Of a DNA stretch of 64,000 nucleotides, positions 17,559-27,561 are shown piece after piece. This stretch comes from Phenylobacterium deserti. GTDB taxonomy: Bacteria > Pseudomonadota > Alphaproteobacteria > Caulobacterales > Caulobacteraceae. The notes under the pieces are model-generated. The model was not told where the DNA came from. It did not search any database and saw nothing but the letters and a program-made list of their open reading frames with translations. Every line of letters begins with the position of its first letter. Position 1 is the stretch's first letter. The stretch covers positions 1 through 64,000 of the forward strand of contig CAMCIK010000008.1 of assembly GCA_945874825.1 (NCBI GenBank), in the 5' to 3' direction. The position numbers and the translations under genes are program-made.

Positions 17559-17655
17559 GGTGCGCACTTCTTTCCCTTCGGCCCGCCGCGATCCTTCGCA
17601 GTCGGGCATGAACCTACATGCCAAATAGCGGGGGTCCGCTCAAATGAGGAATACG

Positions 17656-18159
17656 TCATGCATTGGGATCGTCCGGAGACGATTTCAGGGCAGGATCATG
17701 GCCATCCGTGCGAGCCAACAGGTCGGAAAGGCGCCTCGCCTCCGCTTCTGAGAGGGCGTCGTCGGGCTGGGCAGGCCGTCGCAGGCGCGCCGCGAGGGCC
17801 AGGACGCCGGCGATCACCACCGCCAGGGGCGCCAGCCAAAGCGCAAGGTTCGCCCAGGAGAAGGACGGCCGCAGGAGGACGAATTCGCCGTAGCGGTCGA
17901 CCAGCCAGCCCCGGACCTGGGCGTCATCCTGACCAGAGGCGATGCGCTCTCGCACCAGGCGGCGCAGGTCGACCGCGAGGCCGGCTTCGGAATCCGCGAT
18001 GGACTCGTTCTGGCAGACCATGCAGCGCACCTCACGGAAGAGGGCCCGGGCGCGGGCCTCCTGGGCAGGGTCCGGGAGGCGCTCAGCGGGATCCGAGGCC
18101 GCCGCCAGGCACAGGGCGGCCGCCAGGGCGACGGCCAAGGGCACGCCAAACCGCCTCAA
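17656..18159 (-). CDS. ccmH: Cytochrome c-type biogenesis protein CcmH (CycL)
   Basis: This 167-residue protein has a signal peptide, the redox motif RCMVCQNESI with cysteines at residues ~46 and ~49, and one C-terminal membrane helix (LALWLAPLAVVIAGVLALAA). CcmH reduces apocytochrome c heme-binding cysteines before heme ligation in the periplasm. It starts at a TTG overlapping the ccmF stop (TTGA), so it is coupled to the ccmI-E-F operon. It is the short, single-domain form used when CcmI is encoded separately. Confidence 0.93.
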   Translation of the reverse strand: MRRFGVPLAVALAAALCLAAASDPAERLPDPAQEARARALFREVRCMVCQNESIADSEAGLAVDLRRLVRERIASGQDDAQVRGWLVDRYGEFVLLRPSFSWANLALWLAPLAVVIAGVLALAARLRRPAQPDDALSEAEARRLSDLLARTDGHDPALKSSPDDPNA

Positions 18160-20132
18160 GGCTGGATCTCGCGCCGGCGACCCGCCGCCAGCCGGAGCCT
18201 GCGGTCTGTCAGGGAGACCAGTCCGCCGAGGGCCATGATCGCGGGGCCGATAAAGATGAGCAGGGCCAAGGGGTTCCAGAAGCCCCGGACCAGCCAGACT
18301 CCACGCCCCTCCGGCCCCAGTCTGCGTTCACCCAGAACCACGTAAAGGTGGCTGACGTTCACCGTGCAGATGGCCACCTCCGAGGTGATCTGGCCCCCGG
18401 CCGGGTAGAACCGGCGGGAAGGGGTCAGGGCGCAGACCTCCCGCCCATCCCGCAGGGCCGAGATGCGCGCTGTTTCGGCCTCGTAGTTCGGTCCGTCGAT
18501 GATGCGGACATCCTTCAGGACCAGCTCCCAGGCACCGACGCGCAGGGACTGGCCCGGCGCCAGGGTCTGTGCGGCCTCGAGTTTCCAGGCGGTCTCGAAG
18601 CAGGCGCCGAGGACGAAAACGCCCAAACCCAGGTGAGCGAGGGTCGTCCCCCAGGCACCCCGTGGCAGGCCCCGGAGGCGGCGCAGGCTCTCCGCAAGGG
18701 GGCCCCGGAAGAGCCGGATGCGTTGGGCGGCCTCGGCCAGGGCACCCACAATACGCCAGGCCGACAGGCCGAGGCCGAGGCTGGCAAAGGCCTTGCGGGG
18801 CGTCAGGAACCAGAGGGCGGCCAGGCCGGCAAGTACGCCAAGGACAAGGGCGGGGATCAGCGCCCGGACGGCCGGCGACAGGTCGCCTCGCTTCCAGGCC
18901 AGCAAGGGACCGAAGGGAACCAGAAGGCAAAGTATGGCCATCAGGGGTGTGAAGGTCAGGTTGAAGTAGGGGGGGCCGACCGAGATCGCCTCACCGCTGA
19001 CCGCCTCCCGGATCAGCGGGAAGAGCGTTCCCAGGAGGACCGTGAGGGTCGCCGCCGACAGGAGGATGTTGTTCGCCACCAGGGCGCTCTCGCGGCTGAC
19101 CGGCGCGAAGACGCCGCCAGCGGCGAGGCCAGGTGCCCGAAAGGCGAAGAGAGTGAAGGCCGACCCGGCCGTCGCCAAAAGGATGCCAAGAAGCAGTACG
19201 CCCCGGGTTGGGTCCACGGCGAAGGCGTGGACGGAGGTCAGGACGCCCGAGCGCACCAGGAAGGCACCTAGCATGGAGAAGCTGAAGGCGGTGATGGCGA
19301 GGAATACCGTCCAGCCGGGAAGCGCACCCCGCTTCTCCGTCACGACGGCTGAATGCAGGAGGGCGGTGGCGACCAGCCAGGGCATGAAGCTGGCGTTCTC
19401 GACGGGATCCCAGAACCACCAGCCGCCCCAGCCCAGCTCGTAGTAGGCCCAGTAGGCCCCCAGGGTTATGCCGACAGTCAGGAAGCTCCACGCCGCAAGG
19501 GTCCAGGGGCGCACCCAGCGGGCCCAGGCCGCCTCGATCCGACCCTCGACCAGGGCCGCGACCGCCAGGGAGAAGACCACCGACATGCCGACATAGCCCG
19601 CATAGAGGAAGGGCGGATGGACGGCCAGGGCCGGGTCCTGGAGCAGGGGATTGAGGGAACGGCCCTCTACGGGTGGATCGGCGAGGCGGACGAAGGGGTT
19701 GGAGGCCAGCACGGTGTAGGCCAGGAAGACCGACCCGATCAGGCCCTGCACTGCCACCGCCACGGCCTTGAGATCGCGAGGCAGATCCCGCCCCCGGCTG
19801 GCGAGCAAGGCACCAAATCCCGTAAGGGCGAGGTTCCAGAGCAGCATGGACCCCTCGTGGCTGCCCCAGGTGGCGGAGACCCGGTACAGGAGCGGCTTCT
19901 CCGAGTGCGAGTTGGCCGCAACGTTGGCTACCGAGAAGTCGGACGTAACAAAGGCGTGAACCAGGGCCGCGAAGGCCAGGGCCAGGGCGCCGAAGGTGGC
20001 CAGGGCCGCACCCTCCCCCGCCCCCGCCATAAGGCCTGAGCGCCGGTACCTGCCGAGGATGGATAGCAGCACCTGGGCCAGGGACAGGACCAGGGCGAGG
20101 GTCAGGGCGAAGGAACCGAACTCGGTGATCAT
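18156..20132 (-). CDS. ccmF: Heme lyase subunit CcmF (CycK)
   Basis: The ATG at 20132 overlaps the ccmE stop (ATGA); the track start at 20168 is upstream of the conserved MITEFGSFALTLALVL. The ~658-residue polytopic membrane protein carries the tryptophan-rich WWD heme-handling motif (GWGGWWFWDPVENASFMPWL) and the conserved HPP region (PALAVHPPFLYAGYVG). CcmF transfers heme from CcmE to apocytochrome c together with CcmH and CcmI. Length and motifs are normal. Confidence 0.95.
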   Translation of the reverse strand: MITEFGSFALTLALVLSLAQVLLSILGRYRRSGLMAGAGEGAALATFGALALAFAALVHAFVTSDFSVANVAANSHSEKPLLYRVSATWGSHEGSMLLWNLALTGFGALLASRGRDLPRDLKAVAVAVQGLIGSVFLAYTVLASNPFVRLADPPVEGRSLNPLLQDPALAVHPPFLYAGYVGMSVVFSLAVAALVEGRIEAAWARWVRPWTLAAWSFLTVGITLGAYWAYYELGWGGWWFWDPVENASFMPWLVATALLHSAVVTEKRGALPGWTVFLAITAFSFSMLGAFLVRSGVLTSVHAFAVDPTRGVLLLGILLATAGSAFTLFAFRAPGLAAGGVFAPVSRESALVANNILLSAATLTVLLGTLFPLIREAVSGEAISVGPPYFNLTFTPLMAILCLLVPFGPLLAWKRGDLSPAVRALIPALVLGVLAGLAALWFLTPRKAFASLGLGLSAWRIVGALAEAAQRIRLFRGPLAESLRRLRGLPRGAWGTTLAHLGLGVFVLGACFETAWKLEAAQTLAPGQSLRVGAWELVLKDVRIIDGPNYEAETARISALRDGREVCALTPSRRFYPAGGQITSEVAICTVNVSHLYVVLGERRLGPEGRGVWLVRGFWNPLALLIFIGPAIMALGGLVSLTDRRLRLAAGRRREIQP

Positions 20133-20608
20133 GGCGCATACCGCCCCGGTGCGTTGTCGCCGCGCCATTCGCCCTGGGCCTTCAGGGACTCGCTGACCTG
20201 CTTGGGCATGTAGTTTTCATCGTGCTTGGCCAAAACCTGGCGCGCCTCGAAGATGCCATCCTGGCGGAAGGTTCCGGTGGCCACGATCCCCTGTCCCTCC
20301 CGGAACAGGTCCGGCAGGTCGCCCTGGTAATGGACCCGGTCGGTGGCCCGATTGTCCCTGACAGTGAACTCGACGCGCCCGTCGGCGTGCTTGACCACGC
20401 TGCCGTCGACGACAAGGCCGCCCAGCTGCACGGACCGTCCCGGCGGCGGCTTGGCGGCGTCGGCCTGGGCGGGCGTGTAGAAGTAGGAGATCGACCCGCG
20501 GAGCCCCCAGAGGGTGAGGCCTACCGCCAGGACCAGGACCGGTGCCACCACCGCGAGGATGGTCAGCCGCCGTCTTGCCCGGGGAGATCTCGGAAGGAGA
20601 CCGCTCAT
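20129..20608 (-). CDS. ccmE: Cytochrome c maturation heme chaperone CcmE (CycJ)
   Basis: The 159-residue protein has an Arg-rich start, one membrane anchor (LTILAVVAPVLVLAVGLTLW), and a beta-barrel periplasmic domain with the heme-binding motif VLAKHDENYMP, in which His129 would bind heme covalently. It passes heme from CcmABCD to CcmF. Its start overlaps the ccmI stop and its stop overlaps the ccmF start, both ATGA, indicating tight translational coupling. Confidence 0.95.
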   Translation of the reverse strand: MSGLLPRSPRARRRLTILAVVAPVLVLAVGLTLWGLRGSISYFYTPAQADAAKPPPGRSVQLGGLVVDGSVVKHADGRVEFTVRDNRATDRVHYQGDLPDLFREGQGIVATGTFRQDGIFEARQVLAKHDENYMPKQVSESLKAQGEWRGDNAPGRYAP

Positions 20609-21678
20609 TTCATGGGCTCCGTGCGGGCCGCGGCTTCCAGGCGCCCAAGGATGTCGGCCTTGCCGGAATAGCGCTGACGGGCCTGTTCGAGGGCGGCGTC
20701 GCGCTTTGTGGCATCGCCCAGGACGGCATAGGAGCGAACCAGCCGGATCCAGCCCTCCGGGTCGTCCGGATTGGTCTGGAGGCGCTGGGCAAGCCCGGAC
20801 ACCATGCGCCCGATCATCTCCGAGGCTGGACCGTCCGCCACAGGCCCGGCAGGTGCCTGGGCTTCACGGATCGCAGTTTCGATGTCGGCCTGGCGGGGAT
20901 CCCCGGCCGGAAGGTCAGAAGCGATCCCTTGAAGGTCCCGGACCCCGCCCACACGATCGCCCGACGCCGCCCTTGCCCGGGCGAGATGGAAGCGGGAAAC
21001 AAGAGAGCCCGGCGCAAGGCGAAGGGCCGTGACAAGGGCCTCCCGGGCGTCGGGGGTCACCTCACCGCCTGCGCCGCTGATCAGGCTGAGACCCAGCATT
21101 TCCCAGAGGTCGGCCCGTTCCGGCGCGAGCGCGACCGCCCGGCGCAGGGCCTTGGCTGCGGCGGCCGGATTGCCGGACTGGGCTTCGGCGAGGGCGAGGA
21201 ATCGATAGCCCTCGGCCTCGGGACGGACCTTGGTGGCCTGGCGAAGGACAGCGGCCAACTGGGGGGCATCGAGATCGGTGATGGGGCTGGCTCGCCAGGC
21301 TTCCACCCGCCGCAGCAGGGGCTGGTCCGGCAACCCGGGCTGTCCCACGACCAGGTAGCCGGCGAGGGCCAGGACACCGACGGCGGCCGCCGCCGCGAGG
21401 ACGACGGGTCTCTGTGCCTCAGACGCCGTCCAACCAGCCTGCGGGTCCTCTGCGGCCGCCAGCAGGCGCCGTCCGGCCTCGGCGCGGGTGGCGTCCCGCT
21501 CTCCAACCTCCATGAGGCCGCGTGCGGCGAGATCGTCGATTTCGGTCAACTGACGGAGATAGACGTCGAGAGTCGGGTCCACGAGGCCGGATTCCGCAGC
21601 GGACCGGGCTGCCCTGAGGAAGATGACTGCCGCAGCGGCGACCGATAGCAGGCCCGCTGCCGTCCAGAAAACGACCAT
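20605..21678 (-). CDS. ccmI: Cytochrome c biogenesis protein CcmI (CycH)
   Basis: The 357-residue protein has two N-terminal membrane helices (VVFWTAAGLLSVAAAAVIFL; RPVVLAAAAAVGVLALAGYLVV) around a cytoplasmic loop with the conserved VYLRQLTEID...RGLMEVGERDATRAEAGRRL. A periplasmic TPR domain follows (AEGYRFLALAEAQSGNPAAAAKALRR and similar). CcmI chaperones apocytochrome c to the heme lyase. It is the first gene of the ccmI-E-F-H operon; 48 bases separate it from the downstream end of the neighbouring kinase gene. Confidence 0.92.
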   Translation of the reverse strand: MVVFWTAAGLLSVAAAAVIFLRAARSAAESGLVDPTLDVYLRQLTEIDDLAARGLMEVGERDATRAEAGRRLLAAAEDPQAGWTASEAQRPVVLAAAAAVGVLALAGYLVVGQPGLPDQPLLRRVEAWRASPITDLDAPQLAAVLRQATKVRPEAEGYRFLALAEAQSGNPAAAAKALRRAVALAPERADLWEMLGLSLISGAGGEVTPDAREALVTALRLAPGSLVSRFHLARARAASGDRVGGVRDLQGIASDLPAGDPRQADIETAIREAQAPAGPVADGPASEMIGRMVSGLAQRLQTNPDDPEGWIRLVRSYAVLGDATKRDAALEQARQRYSGKADILGRLEAAARTEPMK

Positions 21679-21727
21679 GGCCGCCGTTTAGCTGGTTTGG
21701 CGCACAAGGGCGAGGGGTACCGTGGCG

Positions 21728-23110
21728 TCAGGTCAGCGCGCGCGGCAGGTCCACCCGGGCGCGCAGGCCGCCGAGGGGAGACTCGGAGAGCTGCAGGTCG
21801 CCGCCGTAGGCCCGGGCGAGGTCCCTGACGATGCTGAGGCCCAGTCCAGAACCGGGGGCCGACTCGTCCAGGCGCGCGCCCCGGGCCATGGCAGCCTCGC
21901 GCTCCGCCGGCGCCAGACCTGGCCCATCATCGTCGATGGTCAGGGCGAGCCTGTCGGTACCGACAGCCTCTGCGACGACCCGAACGCGGCTTCGGCCCCA
22001 CTTGCAGGCGTTCTCGAGGAGGTTCCCCGCCATCTCGAGCATGTCCTGGCGCTCGCCCAGGAAAACAAGTTCCTCAGGGGCGTCCCAGTCGATCCTGGGG
22101 CCCCTCCCCGCATACAGGCGGCCAAGCGTCCGCGCGATCTCGTCGAGCACGGCGGCCACGCCGGTAGACTGGCCCGCCCCGGCATGCCGGGCGGCGGCCC
22201 GGGCCCGCCGGAGGTGATGATCCACCTGCCTCACCATGACCCCGGCCTGCTGCGACACCATGTCGGCCAGAGCGCCCGTCTCCCGGGAGGCGGCAGTGGT
22301 CAACACCGCGAGGGGCGTCTTGAGGGCGTGCGCAAGATTGCCCACATGGGCGCGCTGGCGCTCAAGGGTATCGCGGTTATGGCGCATCAGGGCGTTGAGT
22401 TGGTCCGCCAGGGGTCGCAGCTCGCGCGGATAGGTCCTGAGCAGACTTTCCGCCCGCCCCGACCGGAGGTCCGCGACCTCGTCACTGAGGGCGAAGAGCG
22501 GCCTCAGCCCCAGCCTGACCTGGACCACTACCGCCGCAACCAGGCCTGCTGCCAAAAGGACGAAGACCACCGAGGTCGCGGCGAAGAATCCCCTCACATC
22601 CGCATCGACGGGACGCCGGTCCTCGGCCGCCAGGACGATCACCGGCGCCGGATCGCCGGGGAGGACCAGCCGCGTGGCGCGGACCCGGAGTTTCTGGCCC
22701 GAGGGCCCGGGAACCTCGTAGCTGACCGTGCCGGCGGGCTGGGCCTCCAGCCGCTGCGCCAGACCAGCCGGTGTCGACAGTTCGAGGTCCCAGAGGGACC
22801 GGGACCGGGCGAGCACGGTGCCGACGCCGCCGGTCCGGGGCCTCAGCACCTGCCAGTAGCGACCTGAATAGACCCTAAGGGTCCGCAGGTCGCCGAGGTC
22901 GCGGACGGTGAGCGCATTGCCGGCGGCCGGCTGGGCGGCGGCGGCAAGGCTGTCCGTCAGGTCCGCCAGGCCCTGGTCGAAGCGGCGCAGGGCGGCCTGT
23001 TCGAAAAGCAGGCCGAGCAGAAGGGTCGCTGCAGCCAGGACGGCCGTCAGCCCCACGGCGGCCAGTAGGACCAGCCTTCTGACCAGGGAGGGGCCGGGAG
23101 AGGCAGTCAC
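21728..23110 (-). CDS. Sensor histidine kinase of the PepSY-two-component operon
   Basis: The 460-residue kinase has two membrane helices (RRLVLLAAVGLTAVLAAATL; ATSVVFVLLAAGLVAAVVVQ) framing a ~150-residue periplasmic sensor, a HAMP-like stretch, and the phospho-acceptor motif LAHALKTPLAVLTTAA typical of PhoQ/QseC-like kinases. The ATPase domain carries NLLENACKWG, DDDGPGL and GSGLGLSI. Its start overlaps the regulator's stop by 4 bases. With PepSY first, regulator second and kinase third, it probably senses an envelope or cation signal (inference). Confidence 0.9.
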   Translation of the reverse strand: MTASPGPSLVRRLVLLAAVGLTAVLAAATLLLGLLFEQAALRRFDQGLADLTDSLAAAAQPAAGNALTVRDLGDLRTLRVYSGRYWQVLRPRTGGVGTVLARSRSLWDLELSTPAGLAQRLEAQPAGTVSYEVPGPSGQKLRVRATRLVLPGDPAPVIVLAAEDRRPVDADVRGFFAATSVVFVLLAAGLVAAVVVQVRLGLRPLFALSDEVADLRSGRAESLLRTYPRELRPLADQLNALMRHNRDTLERQRAHVGNLAHALKTPLAVLTTAASRETGALADMVSQQAGVMVRQVDHHLRRARAAARHAGAGQSTGVAAVLDEIARTLGRLYAGRGPRIDWDAPEELVFLGERQDMLEMAGNLLENACKWGRSRVRVVAEAVGTDRLALTIDDDGPGLAPAEREAAMARGARLDESAPGSGLGLSIVRDLARAYGGDLQLSESPLGGLRARVDLPRALT

Positions 23111-23784
23111 GCGGGCTCAGGTCCCGGGGGGCCGCCCAGCCTGTAGCCGAGGCCCCTCTGGGTGAGGATCCGGTCGGCCCCGATCTTTCGTCGCAGCCGG
23201 GCGATGATCACCTCCATGGTGTTGGAGTCCCGGTCGAAATCCTGATCGTAGAGATGCTCCGTCAGTTCAGTCCGGCTGATCACCCGCCCCGCATGCATCA
23301 TGAGGTAGTGCAGGAGCCGGTACTCCAGGGAAGTCAGGCGTACCAGCTCACCCGCCAGGGTGACGGAGGCCGCGCCGGGATCGAGGACCAGGTCGCCGCT
23401 GCACAGGCTGGCCGTCGCCCGACCTGCCGCCCGCCGCAGGAGCGCCCGAAGCCGGGCCAGCAGTTCGGCGGTATTGAAGGGCTTGGTCAGGTAGTCATCA
23501 CCGCCGGCGTCGAAGCCCGCGACCTTCTCGGCCCACCCGTCCCGGGCGGTGAGGATGAGGACCGGGGTTGAGACCCCCGCCGACCGCCAGCGCCGCAGAA
23601 CAGAAACGCCGTCGACCACCGGCAGGCCCAGGTCCAGCACCACGATGTCGTAGGGTTCGGTTTCCCCCAGGAACCCCGCCTCTCCACCATCGGAGGCCAG
23701 GTCGACGGCGTATCCCGCCTCCGCCAGGGCGAGCTTCAGGCTGCGGGCCAGGTCGGGGTCGTCCTCGACGAGAAGGAGGCGCAC
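23107..23784 (-). CDS. OmpR/PhoP-family response regulator
   Basis: I choose the GTG at 23784 (VRLLLVEDDPDLARSLKLAL) with GGGAGG upstream; it begins 4 bases after the PepSY gene, whereas the track start at 23844 would overlap it. The 225-residue protein has a receiver domain with phospho-Asp in IVVLDLGLPVVDG and Lys in DDYLTKPFNTAEL, then a winged-helix domain (SLEYRLLHYLMMHAGRVISR; TMEVIIARLRRKIG). The sequence is of the PhoP/QseB type. It probably binds the TGAACC direct repeat upstream of the operon. Confidence 0.92.
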   Translation of the reverse strand: MRLLLVEDDPDLARSLKLALAEAGYAVDLASDGGEAGFLGETEPYDIVVLDLGLPVVDGVSVLRRWRSAGVSTPVLILTARDGWAEKVAGFDAGGDDYLTKPFNTAELLARLRALLRRAAGRATASLCSGDLVLDPGAASVTLAGELVRLTSLEYRLLHYLMMHAGRVISRTELTEHLYDQDFDRDSNTMEVIIARLRRKIGADRILTQRGLGYRLGGPPGPEPA

Positions 23785-23788
23785 GGGA

Positions 23789-24124
23789 TCAACCTCCCCT
23801 CTGTTCGAGGATTCGGCCCGTCCGGGCATCCGCCACGAAGACAACCACCCGGTTGTCTGAGGTGCGCCAGGTGATCAGGTAGACGGGTCGGCCGTCGACG
23901 GTCTCGCCGAAACGGGTGTCCAGCTGTTCGCCCGGGGTCCGGGAGGCAATGGTGGCGAGGACCTGGGAAAGGGGTGCCAGGCTTCCCTCACGCACCGCGT
24001 CCCGGGCCCGGTCCTGGTCGGGCCGACGCGTCTGGGCCGTCGACGGTCCGGACGCCCCGGCCAGCAATACCGCAGCCAGCAAGGCCGCCGCCCGGGCGCA
24101 CACGTTCGGAGAGGTCCGGCTCAT
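23789..24124 (-). CDS. PepSY domain-containing exported protein
   Basis: The 111-residue protein has a signal peptide (AAALLAAVLLAGASGPSTAQ) and one PepSY domain (LSQVLATIASRTPGEQLDTR...YLITWRTSDNRVVVFVADAR, then GRILEQRG). Small PepSY proteins occur beside PhoPQ-like two-component genes and are thought to act in the periplasm as accessory sensors or inhibitors. Here it is the first gene of a regulator-kinase operon and lies directly behind a direct-repeat operator candidate. Confidence 0.88.
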   Translation of the reverse strand: MSRTSPNVCARAAALLAAVLLAGASGPSTAQTRRPDQDRARDAVREGSLAPLSQVLATIASRTPGEQLDTRFGETVDGRPVYLITWRTSDNRVVVFVADARTGRILEQRGG

Positions 24125-24148
24125 GGAGCAATCCTGTGACGGATCGCA

Positions 24149-24165
24149 TGAACCTCGGCTGAACC
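24149..24165 (-). promoter_or_regulatory. Direct repeat TGAACC-N5-TGAACC (candidate response-regulator site)
   Basis: On the plus strand TGAACC-TCGGC-TGAACC shows two identical hexamers spaced one helical turn apart (11-base period), 25 bases upstream of the PepSY start. OmpR/PhoP-family regulators bind such tandem half-sites. Location ahead of an operon encoding such a regulator suggests autoregulation; binding itself is inference. Confidence 0.5.
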
Positions 24166-24172
24166 GCCGCCC

Positions 24173-25096
24173 TCAACGGCGCCGGGGCGCATAGGGCCGG
24201 TCCTCTCGCCAGCGCGTGGCGAAGGCCTCGAGCTGCGGATCCGGGGAGTCAGGAAGCATGAGCTGAATGCGGGCGATGAGGTCGCCCCTGCCACCGCGAC
24301 CGTCGGCAAGCCCCTTGCCCTTCAGCCGAAGGGACTGGCCCGAATTCGCGCCCTTGGGCACCGATATGCTGACGGGCCCGTCGGGCGTCGGAGCCTGGAC
24401 CCGTCCGCCGAGCACGGCGTCCGGGATGGCGACCGGCAGGTCCATCACGAGTTGCTCACCTTCCTTGCGGAAGACAGGGTGAGGCCGGATCACCAGTTCG
24501 ATCAGGGCGTCGCCCTTGCCGCCGCGCCCCACCCCGCCATGCCCCCTCAGACGAAGGGTCTGGCCATCGCCCGCGCCTGCGGGGATGGTGACGTCGAGGG
24601 TGCGTCCGTCCTGGAAGGAGATGCGCTTCTTGCCGCCGAGTATGGCCTCCTCGAGGTCGACCTCCAGGCGGGCTCGGACATCGGATCCACGAGCCGAGAA
24701 CCCGGGGCCAGGGCCCGTCTCGCCGCGGGTACCTGCACGGCCGCCCCGGCGTCCGAACATCTCGCCCAGGATATCGCTGAAGTCGGCGGACTCGAATCCG
24801 CCCCCGCCGAAGCCCGGCCCTTGGCCGCCGCCCTGGCCGCCCGGGAAGCCCCGGAAGACCTCGCGGCCATCGGCGTCAATCTCGCCGGCGTCGAACTTGC
24901 GGCGCTTGTCGACGTCCCCGAGGAGGTCAAAGGCCCCGCTGACCTGCTTGAACCGCTCTTCGGAGGCCTTGTCGCCTGGATTGGCGTCCGGGTGATGCTT
25001 CTTGGCCAGTTTCCGAAAGGCCTTGCGGATGTCATCGGCCCCGGCGTTACGCGGAACGCCGAGCACCTCGTAGGGATCTCGCGCCACGGGGGTCAC
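24173..25096 (-). CDS. DnaJ C-terminal domain J-protein (CbpA-like co-chaperone)
   Basis: The 307-residue protein has an N-terminal J domain with HPD at residues 35-37 (LAKKHHPDANPG), a Gly/Phe-rich linker (GGQGGGQGPGFGGGGF), and two DnaJ C-terminal beta domains (LEVDLEEAILGGKKRISF; VMDLPVAIPDAVLGGRV). The four CxxCxGxG zinc repeats of DnaJ are absent, so it is the CbpA/DnaJ type II class. It stimulates DnaK ATPase and binds clients. It reads towards the PepSY operon with 48 bases between, but probably has its own promoter. Confidence 0.92.
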   Translation of the reverse strand: MTPVARDPYEVLGVPRNAGADDIRKAFRKLAKKHHPDANPGDKASEERFKQVSGAFDLLGDVDKRRKFDAGEIDADGREVFRGFPGGQGGGQGPGFGGGGFESADFSDILGEMFGRRGGRAGTRGETGPGPGFSARGSDVRARLEVDLEEAILGGKKRISFQDGRTLDVTIPAGAGDGQTLRLRGHGGVGRGGKGDALIELVIRPHPVFRKEGEQLVMDLPVAIPDAVLGGRVQAPTPDGPVSISVPKGANSGQSLRLKGKGLADGRGGRGDLIARIQLMLPDSPDPQLEAFATRWREDRPYAPRRR

Positions 25097-25195
25097 CTCA
25101 GCTGGGAAAACAAACCGGCTTCTGAGTTAGGGTCCGACGTCAGGTCCGCAAGGGCAAGTGTTGCAAAAATGCGACGCCCAGGATGCTCCAGCGCC

Positions 25196-25660
25196 TCAGG
25201 TGTCCAGACCGCGTTCGGCCAGGAGGTCTGGCGCGGCGTGGTCGACCATGTCATCCTCGTGCTCGAGTTCGGACTCGGAAATCGTCTGTCCCCGCACCGA
25301 CACACCCGCACGGTGCACGCTTTCCGGATCGCCGCTGATCAAAGGATGCCAGTCGGCGAGCCCCCGCCCCTCATGGAGGCGACGATAGGCGCAGGACTTC
25401 GGCATCCACCCGAGCCTGGGGATAAGGGCCGGGGTCAGGGAGATGCAGTCGGGCACCTCGCGCTTGCGGCCGGGATAGTTCGAGCAGCGGCAGCTCTCGG
25501 CATCGAGCAGGCGGCAATGCACCCGGGTCGGGATCACCTCGCCGCTGTCCACGTCCTCGAAGCGGACCAGGCAGCACAGGCCACAGCCATCGCAGAGGCT
25601 TTCCCACTGTTCGCGGGTCATGCGCTCAAGGGGGGTGGTCTCCCAAAAGGGACGCGTCAT
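25196..25660 (-). CDS. YcgN/UPF0260 family cysteine cluster protein
   Basis: The 154-residue protein has the conserved N-terminus PFWETTPLERMTREQWESLC and a CDGCGLCC cluster near residues 23-30. Further cysteines follow in VHCRLLDAESCRCSNYPGR, VPDCISLTP and PKSCAYRRL, the spacing typical of this family, suggesting Fe-S or zinc coordination. The molecular role of the family is unknown. It is divergent from uup across an 89-base gap. Confidence 0.9.
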   Translation of the reverse strand: MTRPFWETTPLERMTREQWESLCDGCGLCCLVRFEDVDSGEVIPTRVHCRLLDAESCRCSNYPGRKREVPDCISLTPALIPRLGWMPKSCAYRRLHEGRGLADWHPLISGDPESVHRAGVSVRGQTISESELEHEDDMVDHAAPDLLAERGLDT

Positions 25661-25749
25661 GGGGTCTGTCTAGCCGGGAGGCGATGGCGGCGCCACCCCG
25701 AGGGACGGCGGGGCTTGGACGATGGGGCAACGGGGGTTAAGGGGGCGCG

Positions 25750-27561
<1,812 letters not shown>

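Noticed and set aside
17151-19271. 706-residue plus-strand ORF
   Set aside because: It is antisense to the start of degP, ccmH and part of ccmF, with low-complexity Gly/Arg/Pro/Gln sequence; the minus-strand genes are certain.
17656-21678. Apparent absence of ccmG (dsbE) between ccmF and ccmH
   Set aside because: The ccmI-E-F-H order equals the cycHJKL arrangement of alphaproteobacteria, in which ccmG sits with ccmABCD elsewhere; it is not a deletion.
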